Source: an uncultured delta proteobacterium (GTDB lineage Bacteria; RBG-13-61-14; DRUE01). From it: 7,654 nt of DNA. Each line of letters begins with the position of its first letter. Position 1 is the stretch's first letter. Shown here one piece after another: positions 1 to 5,973 of the stretch. The notes beneath the pieces were generated by a model that saw nothing but the letters and a program-made list of their open reading frames with translations, was not told the origin of the DNA and ran no database searches. The position numbers and the translations under genes are program-made. The stretch is taken from positions 1-7,654 of the forward strand of contig CAIUDS010000140.1 of NCBI GenBank assembly GCA_903897985.1. Reading direction: 5' to 3'.

Positions 1-497
1 ACCACCTCCACCACCGCCTGGAAATCTTCCGCTAATTCCGGATTGAGCAGGCCCTCCCCCATCACCATGGTGGCCTCGTCATGCTTATAACCCGGAATCT
101 CCACCGTGGCCGCCGGCTGCTCATACATCGCATAGGGGTCGCTCACCACGCTCAGCAGCAGCTTGCTCTCGCCGATCCGGATCTCGTCCATGTTCGAGAG
201 CGGGCACCCGCTCACTTTCTCGCCGTTGACAAAAGTGCCGTTGGTGGAATTGTTGTCGTAAAGGGTGATGTTCTCCTTGTTCACCTCGAGGGTGCAATGC
301 TGGGAGCTGATCGCCGGGTCGGTCAGGATAATGTCGCAGTTCTTGCGGCCGAGGCTGGTGTTCAGTTTGTTCAACTCGAATTTGGCGCCGCTCTCCGGGC
401 CCTCCAGGACCTCCAGATAAATCTTGAGGTTGGCCGGGAGCGAGCCCTCCGGCTTTTTGGATTCCCCCGCCGGAGCTTTGGTGTCTTCTTCCCCCAT
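1..497 (-). CDS. FHA-domain protein, N-terminal part (runs off the left edge)
   Basis: I translated this by hand from the ATG at 497-495; it stays open for 165 codons to base 1, so the C-terminus lies outside the window. Residues about 24-118 form a forkhead-associated domain, a phosphothreonine-binding module. The conserved parts are visible: SLGR (48-51), SSQH (64-67) and NNSTNGTFVNG (82-92). A charged leader of about 20 residues (rich in E, K, P) precedes it, with no signal peptide or membrane segment, so the visible part is probably cytoplasmic. After the FHA domain comes a linker with two threonine sites, AATVEIPG (129-136) and DEATMVMG (140-147), which could be kinase targets or FHA ligands (inference). 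What follows from about residue 150 is not identifiable; FHA proteins of this layout often continue into sensor or output domains. The start is the only ATG after the in-frame stop at 522-524. No Shine-Dalgarno sequence is evident. The family assignment is firm; the partner kinase is unknown. Confidence 0.88.
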   Translation of the reverse strand, partial: MGEEDTKAPAGESKKPEGSLPANLKIYLEVLEGPESGAKFELNKLNTSLGRKNCDIILTDPAISSQHCTLEVNKENITLYDNNSTNGTFVNGEKVSGCPLSNMDEIRIGESKLLLSVVSDPYAMYEQPAATVEIPGYKHDEATMVMGEGLLNPELAEDFQAVVEV

Positions 498-505
498 TGC
501 TGAAT

Positions 506-533
506 ATCTTAGAGCAGATAACTAATAGGTCAA
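506..533 (-). promoter_or_regulatory. candidate promoter of the FHA gene
   Basis: On the minus strand TTGACC (533-528) is followed after 16 bases by TAAGAT (511-506), giving 5/6 and 4/6 matches to the bacterial housekeeping -35 and -10 boxes. Transcription would start near base 499, only two or three bases before the ATG at 497, which fits the lack of a ribosome binding site and would give an almost leaderless mRNA. It could instead be chance in an AT-richer 63-base gap, with the FHA gene read through from the upstream operon. Confidence 0.35.
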
Positions 534-560
534 ATGGATTTCGCCGGGGCGAGGCTGCTT

Positions 561-1268
561 TCAAAGATTTTGGTAGTCAATGGCCGCGGGAAAAAACGGG
601 ACCGGATGCACGCCGATCACCATGGGATAATACTTGCCGTAATACCGCCGGGTCAAGCCGAGGGTGAGGAAAATCTTTTTATATCCCAGCGCGGACTGTA
701 ATTCTTTCTCGCGCAGGATCCCTTGCGCCCGCTTTTCCGCGAGGGTCCTCCCCAATGCCCGCCAATGAATGTCCGTCACCGGGAAGCAAAGTTCCTTGCC
801 CCCGAGCCTGAAGGCCAGCTCCGGCTTATATTTGGCCCGGCGCACGCTGGAAAAATCCGCGTGGATGAGGGCCTCCGGCTCGACCAGGCAGAGCGAGCGC
901 GTTTTCTTTTCAATGACACCGTCCGGGTCCTTTTCAATCAGGCTCCGCAACAGCCCCAGCCGCTCGCGGTCGTTCAGGGTCTTGACCAACATCGGCTTGA
1001 GCGTCCGGTCATATTCCCAGTCCTCGACATGCGGCTCACCCGGCGCCGGGACCGGCCGGAGCAGGTTGAGCGCGATCACATTGTTCAGGGCCGCCACGGT
1101 CTTCCCGTTCTTGTCCGTAATGTCATTCTTGTCAAATAAGGGCCAGTCGCCCCGGTCCAGCCGCACCGGCCGCACCCACTCCCGCTGGTTGTTCACCCCC
1201 GCGAGGCAGAGCGCCCCGCCCAGCTTGGTCACCGCCAGCAACGCGATCTTTTCCAATCCCGGTTCCAT
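561..1268 (-). CDS. dual-OB-like domain protein of unknown function
   Basis: A 235-residue protein that appears soluble, with no signal peptide or membrane segment. The N-terminal part (residues 8-72) looks like a small beta barrel, with LAVTKLGGALCLAGV (11-25) followed by WVRPVRL (31-37). The C-terminal part (about 146-235) looks like a second one, with LAFRLGGKELCFPVTDIHW (151-169) and GLTRRYYGKYYPMVIGVHP (204-222). A charged helical stretch lies between (88-122). This layout fits what I recall as the 'dual OB-containing domain' family, for which nucleic-acid binding is proposed; I cannot confirm the match here and no catalytic motif is seen. The ATG at 1268 is chosen because an AGGAGG sequence sits four bases upstream; an open frame continues to 1379 but would overlap the preceding gene by about 100 bases. 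The gene begins eight bases after the upstream DUF488 gene stops, so it is probably co-translated with it. The gene is solid; the family name is tentative. Confidence 0.8.
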   Translation of the reverse strand: MEPGLEKIALLAVTKLGGALCLAGVNNQREWVRPVRLDRGDWPLFDKNDITDKNGKTVAALNNVIALNLLRPVPAPGEPHVEDWEYDRTLKPMLVKTLNDRERLGLLRSLIEKDPDGVIEKKTRSLCLVEPEALIHADFSSVRRAKYKPELAFRLGGKELCFPVTDIHWRALGRTLAEKRAQGILREKELQSALGYKKIFLTLGLTRRYYGKYYPMVIGVHPVPFFPAAIDYQNL

Positions 1269-1272
1269 GGCC

Positions 1273-1278
1273 CCTCCT
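1273..1278 (-). promoter_or_regulatory. ribosome binding site deciding the start of the dual-OB-like gene
   Basis: On the minus strand AGGAGG (1278-1273) is followed by GG, CC and the ATG at 1268. The box overlaps the TAG stop codon (1279-1277) of the preceding DUF488 gene, so a ribosome finishing that gene stops on the site; this suggests translational coupling. Confidence 0.8.
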
Positions 1279-1714
1279 AAAGGTGGATGACTTCCAGACC
1301 CTCCAACCGCCCAGCCAGATATTCCGCCACCAGCCGGCGATGGCATTGCTTGGGGCTTGCTTCCGTGCACAAGAGACATGCCGAATTCATTCCCTCGCTC
1401 GCCTTCAGAAAAATCTCCACCATCGGGCGGCTCTCCATTATTTCCCGGAAAGTCTTCTCATACCCGGTCCAGTCTTTATTCGCGCGAAAAGTTTTCAGGA
1501 GTTCCTGGCTCGGGGCCAGCAGCGGAACATGCTCATATTTGATCCCGTGGCATTTTTCGCAGAAATATTTCAGGTCCCGGCCCTTGCTGAACCCCAGCAA
1601 CTGCGACTTGTTGTTCAGCCGGATGTCCAGAATTTTTTCAACCCCGGCTTGGGTCAGGATTTGGAAAAAGTCCTCCGCGCTCTTCTTCTCAACGCCGATG
1701 GTATAAATCTTCAT
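1277..1714 (-). CDS. DUF488 family protein, divergent type
   Basis: A 145-residue soluble protein of the DUF488 family, whose biochemical role is not established. It opens with the family strand MKIYTIGVEKKS (1-12), where the usual GHS motif is replaced by GVE. It then has LDIRLNN (29-35, replacing the usual DVRS), and ends with LLCTEASPKQCHRRL (114-128). That last motif, C113-x-x-C116-x-E118 ... C124-H125-R126, is the family's hallmark and could bind metal or act catalytically (inference). An additional CEKC pair (52-55) is not shared with the neighbouring paralogue. The ATG at 1714 is preferred over the TTG at 1717 because AGGA (1724-1721) lies six bases upstream and the conserved strand begins there. 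It starts 14 bases after the first DUF488 gene stops and ends eight bases before the dual-OB-like gene, so the three form an operon. It could be an enzyme acting on nucleic acid or nucleotides, but nothing in the sequence proves this. Confidence 0.85.
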   Translation of the reverse strand: MKIYTIGVEKKSAEDFFQILTQAGVEKILDIRLNNKSQLLGFSKGRDLKYFCEKCHGIKYEHVPLLAPSQELLKTFRANKDWTGYEKTFREIMESRPMVEIFLKASEGMNSACLLCTEASPKQCHRRLVAEYLAGRLEGLEVIHL

Positions 1715-1728
1715 CAACCATCCTGCAC

Positions 1729-2244
1729 TTAAAATAAAGCCAACTGACCCTTGCTTAATTCCATGCGCAACACCTCGGAACCGATCGCATTACCATCCGA
1801 CAGGATATGCCAGACCTCCATGCCCGCCCTTTCCAGCACCGGCGCGATCAACAAATGCCTATGGCATTCCTCCGGATGCCCCTCCGAGCACATGATGCAG
1901 ACAAGTTTTCTCCCCGCCACCTCCAGGAGTTTTTGAATGCCGGTTTGAAAATAATCCTTCTGCTCCAGCAACCGGTAATTGATTTCCCCGCTGCGGTTCA
2001 CCACCGAGCGGTCCTCCGGCTTGCCTCCCAGCAGATTTCCCATAAAGACATATGCAATCCCGGCCGACTTGCACAGTTTTTCCAGCGATCCCTTATTGAA
2101 CTGACTCGCATATTCGCTGTAGGGCTTGCTCCGGACATCGGCCAGGACTTCGATCTTGAAATTCTTAAGCAACGAAATGAACACGTTCGGCTCTAAATTG
2201 CTGTGGCCCACTGAATAAATAATAGTCCTTCCTGTTCCCATCAT
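1729..2244 (-). CDS. DUF488 family protein, classical type
   Basis: A 171-residue soluble protein with the full classical DUF488 pattern: IIYSVGHSN (8-16), VLADVRSKPYSEY (33-45), FNKGSLEKLCKSAGIAYV (49-66), LGGKPEDRS (72-80) and CIMCSEGHPEECHRHLL (116-132). The C116-x-x-C119-x-E121 and C127-H128-R129 residues match those of the second DUF488 protein downstream. The family's reaction is not known to me. Residues 150-171 form an extra tail ending KGQLALF that is absent from the shorter paralogue. The start is uncertain: ATG codons at 2244 and 2241 are adjacent, and neither has a good Shine-Dalgarno box; an upstream TTG at 2292 keeps the frame open but adds a segment unlike the family and would include the promoter. 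It is the first gene of the minus-strand operon and diverges from the thiolase gene. The lower G+C of this gene compared with the hyp genes hints at separate ancestry. Confidence 0.87.
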   Translation of the reverse strand: MMGTGRTIIYSVGHSNLEPNVFISLLKNFKIEVLADVRSKPYSEYASQFNKGSLEKLCKSAGIAYVFMGNLLGGKPEDRSVVNRSGEINYRLLEQKDYFQTGIQKLLEVAGRKLVCIMCSEGHPEECHRHLLIAPVLERAGMEVWHILSDGNAIGSEVLRMELSKGQLALF

Positions 2245-2248
2245 CTTC

Positions 2249-2277
2249 AATCTATTATGCGCTCGGGGGCTTGTCAA
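2249..2277 (-). promoter_or_regulatory. candidate promoter of the DUF488 operon
   Basis: On the minus strand a perfect -35 box TTGACA (2277-2272) is followed after 17 bases by TAGATT (2254-2249, 4/6 match to TATAAT). The start point would fall at about 2242, practically on the first ATG (2244 or 2241), giving a leaderless message and explaining the missing ribosome binding site. A better-looking AT-rich block, ATAATAG (2258-2252), lies at the shorter 13-base spacing. Confidence 0.45.
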
Positions 2278-2313
2278 GAAACTTTCCGGCAAAGGGGAGC
2301 GGGGCTGGAAAAT

Positions 2314-2339
2314 TTGACTTTTCTCGGTCAGAATGATAG
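2314..2339 (+). promoter_or_regulatory. candidate promoter of the thiolase gene
   Basis: TTGACT (2314-2319) is a 5/6 match to the -35 consensus. At the standard 16-18-base spacing no convincing -10 box follows; at 13 bases comes ATGATAG (2333-2339), which mirrors the ATAATAG at the same spacing on the other strand. It points outward from the divergent intergenic region toward the thiolase gene. The assignment is weak on the -10 side. Confidence 0.3.
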
Positions 2340-2377
2340 GTGTAAGTCATAAAAAAACTTTGGGGAGGTTTTGAAAA

Positions 2378-3562
2378 ATGGGTAAAGAAGTAGTGATCAC
2401 CGCGGGAGTGCGGACCGCGATCGGCACCTTTGGAGGCGCCTTGAAAGATGTTCCGGCGCCGGACCTGGGGGCCTTGGTGGTGAAAGAGGCTTTGAAACGG
2501 TCGCAGACCGACCCGGCTCTGGTGGAGGATGTGATCATCGGTAACTGCATGATGCGGCCGGATGAATACACGATCGGACGTTTGATCGGGCTGAAGGCCG
2601 GCATCCCCTTCACCACCCCGGGCGTGACCATCCAGCGCCAGTGCGCCTCGGGCATGCAGGCCATCATCTACGGCGCCCAGCAAATCCTGCTGGGAGACGC
2701 CGAGGTGATCGTGGCCGGCGGCGTCGAGGCGATGAGCCGCGCTCCCTACTATTTGAAGGATGCGCGCTGGGGCGCGAGACTGCAGCACCAGCAGATGAGC
2801 TGCGGCATCTGGGACGGGCTTACCGACGCCTACTGCGGACTGATCATGGGCCTGACCGCGGAGAACCTGGCCGCCAAATATAACATCTCGCGCGAGGAGC
2901 AGGATATCGTTTCCTGCCGCTCCCATAACAACGCCGAGGCCGCGATCAAGGCCGGCAAGTTCAAGGACGAGATCATCCCGGTGCCGATCCCGCAGAAGAA
3001 GGGCGAGCCCAAAATGTTTGACACTGACGAGCATGTGCGCCTGGGCATGACCATGGACCAGCTCACTCGGCTCAAACCCAGTTTCAAGAAAGACGGCACC
3101 GTAACCGCGGGCAATGCCAGCGGGATCAATGACGCCGCGGCCGCGGTGGTGCTCATGAGCATGGACAAGGCCAAGGCGCTCGGGGTCAAGCCGGTCGCGA
3201 AACTCTTGAGCTACGCCACCGCGGGTGTGGAGCCGGAACTGATGGGCTACGGCCCGGTCCCGGCCACGCACAAGGCCCTGAAAAAAGCCAACCTCAAACT
3301 CTCGGACATGGAGTTGATCGAGGTGAACGAGGCCTTTGCCGCGCAATACTGCACGGTGGAAAAACTGCTCGGACTGAAAAGAGACATCGTCAATGTCAAC
3401 GGCTCCGGCATCGCGCTCGGGCACCCGGTCGGATGCACCGGCGCCCGCATCGTGATAACCATGCTCAACGAGATGAAGCGGAGAGGCAATCGCCTGGGCC
3501 TGGCCACCCTCTGCGTGGGCGGCGGCATGGGCATCACCAGTATCTGGGAACTGCTTAATTGA
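2378..3562 (+). CDS. acetyl-CoA C-acetyltransferase (thiolase)
   Basis: A full-length thiolase of 394 residues, the usual size for the family, acting in the cytoplasm. Such enzymes condense two acetyl-CoA to acetoacetyl-CoA or run the reverse cleavage in beta-oxidation. All catalytic parts are present: the nucleophile C89 in QRQCASGMQAI (86-96), NEAFAAQY (317-324), H349 in GSGIALGHPVGCTGARI (342-358) and C379 in LCVGGGMG (378-385). The short loops and residues such as MSRAPYYLKDARWGA (119-133) favour an acetoacetyl-CoA thiolase (AtoB/Thl/PhaA type) over a long-chain FadA enzyme, but substrate cannot be decided by eye. The ATG at 2378 has a clear GGGGAGG (2362-2368) nine bases upstream. The gene stands alone between a divergent DUF488 operon and a strong terminator; no hydroxyacyl-CoA dehydrogenase or CoA-transferase gene adjoins it, so the pathway (butyrate, polyhydroxybutyrate, acyl-CoA breakdown) is open. 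Confidence 0.95.
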   Translation: MGKEVVITAGVRTAIGTFGGALKDVPAPDLGALVVKEALKRSQTDPALVEDVIIGNCMMRPDEYTIGRLIGLKAGIPFTTPGVTIQRQCASGMQAIIYGAQQILLGDAEVIVAGGVEAMSRAPYYLKDARWGARLQHQQMSCGIWDGLTDAYCGLIMGLTAENLAAKYNISREEQDIVSCRSHNNAEAAIKAGKFKDEIIPVPIPQKKGEPKMFDTDEHVRLGMTMDQLTRLKPSFKKDGTVTAGNASGINDAAAAVVLMSMDKAKALGVKPVAKLLSYATAGVEPELMGYGPVPATHKALKKANLKLSDMELIEVNEAFAAQYCTVEKLLGLKRDIVNVNGSGIALGHPVGCTGARIVITMLNEMKRRGNRLGLATLCVGGGMGITSIWELLN

Positions 3563-3579
3563 TATAAAATCTGAGCGCC

Positions 3580-3617
3580 AAGGCCGGCCCGGACTCGGGC
3601 CGGCCTTTTTCTTTTTT
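3580..3617 (+). terminator. rho-independent terminator after the thiolase gene
   Basis: A perfect 12-bp GC-rich stem (AAGGCCGGCCCG at 3580-3591 pairing with 3596-3607) encloses a four-base GACT loop and runs into a T tract broken by one C (3606-3617). It lies 17 bases after the thiolase stop. The upstream side lacks a matching A tract next to the stem, so it appears to work only on the plus strand, insulating the hyp operon from thiolase transcription. Confidence 0.93.
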
Positions 3618-3626
3618 CAATATGGT

Positions 3627-3654
3627 TTGACACTCCGGCCCTTGAATTTATCTT
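3627..3654 (+). promoter_or_regulatory. candidate promoter of the hyp operon
   Basis: A perfect -35 box TTGACA (3627-3632) and a partial -10 box TATCTT (3649-3654, 4/6) are separated by 16 bases. It lies directly after the terminator. A start point near 3661 would leave a leader of about 18 bases carrying the AGGAG ribosome binding site (3662-3666), twelve bases before the hypF ATG. Confidence 0.45.
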
Positions 3655-3678
3655 AAGCTATAGGAGTCCTTTTTATTT

Positions 3679-5973
3679 ATGAGCAAACGCATCCGGATAC
3701 GATATGTTGGCGCGGTGCAGGGGGTCGGCTTCCGGCCCCATATTTATCGGCTTGCCCAGGCGCATCGCCTTTCCGGCTGGGTCAACAATGGTTCCGCGGG
3801 AGTCACCGTTGAGGTTGAAGGAGAAGAGACCGCGCTCGCGGATTTTCTGAAAGCCTCGGTGGATCAAGCCCCGGTGCTGGCCCGGATCCGGAAGACCGCG
3901 CATCAGGAAATCCCCCTGGCCCGGGAAAAAGATTTTGTCATCCGCCGCTCGGAATCCAACGATACGGTTTCCACCCAAGTCAGCGCGGACGCGGCCACCT
4001 GCCCGGATTGCCTGAAGGAGTTGTTTGACCCGGCCGACCGCCGTTATCGCTACCCGTTCATCAACTGCACCAACTGCGGCCCGCGCTATACCATCATCGA
4101 GGGCATCCCCTATGACCGGCCGTTCACCACCATGAAAAATTTTCCGATGTGCCCCGATTGTAAGCTGGAATACAATAACCCCGCGGACCGCCGTTTCCAC
4201 GCCCAGCCCAATGCCTGCCCGGTCTGCGGCCCCCAACTGGTCCTGCTTGACCGCCAAGGCAGAAAGCTCAAGGGCGACCCGATCAAAAACGCGATTGCCA
4301 GGCTGCGCCAGGGCAAAATTGTGGCGGTGAAAAGTCTGGGCGGATTTCAGTTGGCGGTGGATGCGGAGAACCAGGCTGCGGTTAAAACCCTGCGGCAGCG
4401 GAAGGTTCGGGAGGACAAGCCGTTCGCGCTCATGGCCCCGGACCTGGAAGCGGTCCGAAAATATGCGGAGGTGTCGGAAGCCGAGGCGGAATTGCTCGCA
4501 AGCCCGGAGCGGCCAATCGTTCTCTTAGAAAAGCGGCCGGGTCCCGGGCTGGCCAAGGCCATCGCGCCAAACCAAAAATGCCTCGGGTTCATGCTCCCCT
4601 ACACCCCGGTTCATCATTTGCTCATGGCCGAGAGCAACCTGGTCCTGGTCATGACCAGCGGCAACCTCAGCGACGAGCCGATCGCGTTCAAAGACAATGA
4701 AGCCCGGGCGCGGCTCCAGCCCATCGCCGATTTTTTTCTCACTCATAACCGGCCCATCTTCATCCGCTGCGACGACTCGGTGGTGCGGGTTTTTGAAAAC
4801 CAGATTTACCCGCTCCGGCGCAGCCGCGGCTATGTGCCCCGGCCGCTCGAGCTGCATTTTCCGGAAAAGCGGACTTTGCTCGCGGTGGGCGCGCATTTGA
4901 AAAACACCTTTGCCTTTGCCCAGGCCGGGCAGGTGATCCTGAGCCACCATATCGGCGACCTGGACAACCTGGAGACCATGTCCGCGTTTGAGGAAGGCAT
5001 TGAACATTACAAAAAGATTTTCGAGTTCGAGCCGGAACTGGTGGTCCACGATCTCCATCCGGACTATCTCTCGACCTCATACGCGCTAGCGCTCAAACTG
5101 CCCAAGCTCGCCGTGCAGCACCATTACGCTCACACCGCCTCGGTCATGGCCGAGCACAACCTCGAAGGCCCGGTGATCGGGGTCGCCTTTGACGGAACCG
5201 GGTACGGGACCGACGCCGCGATCTGGGGCGGAGAATTTCTGCTCGCGGATTATTTCGGCTTCGAGCGCAAAGCGCATCTTCAATACATCGCCATGCCCGG
5301 CGGGGAGAAGGCGATCAAACAGCCCTGGCGCATGGCGCTTTCCTGGCTCGAGCGGATTTACGGCAAGGACTTGTGGAATCTCCCGCTCGCGTTCCTCAGG
5401 AAGATCAAGCGCCAAGACGCGAAGTTCCTGCTCGAAGCCTCGGCCCGGGGCGTGAACTCGCCAGAGACCTCGAGCATGGGCCGGCTGTTCGACGCGGTCA
5501 GCGCGCTCCTCGGTCTAAGGCTCTCGGCCAACTACGAGGGCCAGCCGGCCATTGAATTGGAAATGATCGCGGACGAATCCGAGCGCGGGGCCTATGAGTT
5601 CAGTTATTCGGAGGATGGTGGTAAAATCGTGGTGGAGCCCGAGCCGGTGCTCCGGCGCGTTCTCGAGGAGATGGGGAAAAAGGAAGACCCGGGAAAAATT
5701 GCCGCGCGTTTCCATCACGGCGTGGCGCGGATGGCCGCGGGGGTGTGCGAAAAAATTCGGGAGCAAAGCGGCGTGGGCGAGGTCGCGCTCTCGGGCGGGG
5801 TTTTTCAGAACTTTTTTCTGCTCTCGCGGCTTAAGGGCATTTTGGAGGAAAAGGGATTCAGGGTATATGTTCATCAACAGGTTCCGACCAACGACGGCGG
5901 AATCAGCCTGGGCCAGGCGGCCCTCGGGCTGCGGAGGATGAGGGATGTGTTTAGCGGTTCCCATGAAGGTTGA
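3679..5973 (+). CDS. hypF: [NiFe] hydrogenase maturation carbamoyltransferase HypF
   Basis: HypF uses carbamoyl phosphate and ATP to make carbamoyl-adenylate and transfers the carbamoyl group to the C-terminal cysteine of HypE, the first step toward the cyanide ligands of the hydrogenase iron. At 764 residues it is full length (E. coli HypF is about 750). Domains in order: acylphosphatase (about 1-90) with VQGVGFRP including R19 and with N37 in the VNNGSAG turn; paired zinc-finger segment with four C-x-x-C motifs (C108/C111, C130/C133, C158/C161, C180/C183); YrdC/Sua5-like domain (about 200-385) with KSLGGFQLAVDA (218-229), PYTPVHHLL and TSGNLSDEPI; and a Kae1-like carbamoyltransferase domain (about 395-755) with HHYAH (481-485), FDGTGYG (504-510), LSGGVFQN (704-711) and TNDGGISLGQ (737-746). 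The ATG at 3679 has AGGAG twelve bases upstream, a rather long gap. It heads the hypFCDE operon and its last 29 bases overlap hypC. Confidence 0.98.
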   Translation: MSKRIRIRYVGAVQGVGFRPHIYRLAQAHRLSGWVNNGSAGVTVEVEGEETALADFLKASVDQAPVLARIRKTAHQEIPLAREKDFVIRRSESNDTVSTQVSADAATCPDCLKELFDPADRRYRYPFINCTNCGPRYTIIEGIPYDRPFTTMKNFPMCPDCKLEYNNPADRRFHAQPNACPVCGPQLVLLDRQGRKLKGDPIKNAIARLRQGKIVAVKSLGGFQLAVDAENQAAVKTLRQRKVREDKPFALMAPDLEAVRKYAEVSEAEAELLASPERPIVLLEKRPGPGLAKAIAPNQKCLGFMLPYTPVHHLLMAESNLVLVMTSGNLSDEPIAFKDNEARARLQPIADFFLTHNRPIFIRCDDSVVRVFENQIYPLRRSRGYVPRPLELHFPEKRTLLAVGAHLKNTFAFAQAGQVILSHHIGDLDNLETMSAFEEGIEHYKKIFEFEPELVVHDLHPDYLSTSYALALKLPKLAVQHHYAHTASVMAEHNLEGPVIGVAFDGTGYGTDAAIWGGEFLLADYFGFERKAHLQYIAMPGGEKAIKQPWRMALSWLERIYGKDLWNLPLAFLRKIKRQDAKFLLEASARGVNSPETSSMGRLFDAVSALLGLRLSANYEGQPAIELEMIADESERGAYEFSYSEDGGKIVVEPEPVLRRVLEEMGKKEDPGKIAARFHHGVARMAAGVCEKIREQSGVGEVALSGGVFQNFFLLSRLKGILEEKGFRVYVHQQVPTNDGGISLGQAALGLRRMRDVFSGSHEG
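5933..5937 (+). promoter_or_regulatory. ribosome binding site of hypC, inside hypF
   Basis: GGAGG lies seven bases before the hypC ATG at 5945, within the end of the hypF reading frame. The surrounding ten bases GCGGAGGATG (5931-5940) recur before hypD at 6158-6167 with the same spacing to the start codon. Confidence 0.8.

Noticed and set aside
541..552. Small palindrome TCGC-CCCG-GCGA between the dual-OB-like and FHA genes, considered as a terminator
   Set aside because: The stem has only four pairs and is not followed by a T run on the minus strand, so it gives no support for termination.
1269..1379. Upstream extension of the dual-OB-like gene to a start at 1379
   Set aside because: It would overlap the conserved C-terminal motif of the preceding DUF488 gene, its translation is low-complexity (P, G, S rich), and the ATG at 1268 has a strong ribosome binding site.
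2245..2292. TTG start at 2292 for the first DUF488 gene
   Set aside because: The added residues do not resemble the family, which begins at the I-Y-S-V-G-H-S strand, and the region carries the TTGACA promoter-like box.
2255..3424. 389-codon open frame on the minus strand opposite the thiolase gene
   Set aside because: It lies antisense to a thiolase with every catalytic motif intact. Its translation is rich in R, H, D and G with no family motif, as expected for the complement of a high-G+C gene.
4525..5058. Long minus-strand open frame inside hypF (similar ones at 5515-6033, 6223-6756 and 7239-7619)
   Set aside because: All are antisense to well-conserved hyp genes, have no recognisable motifs or ribosome binding sites, and are by-products of high G+C.
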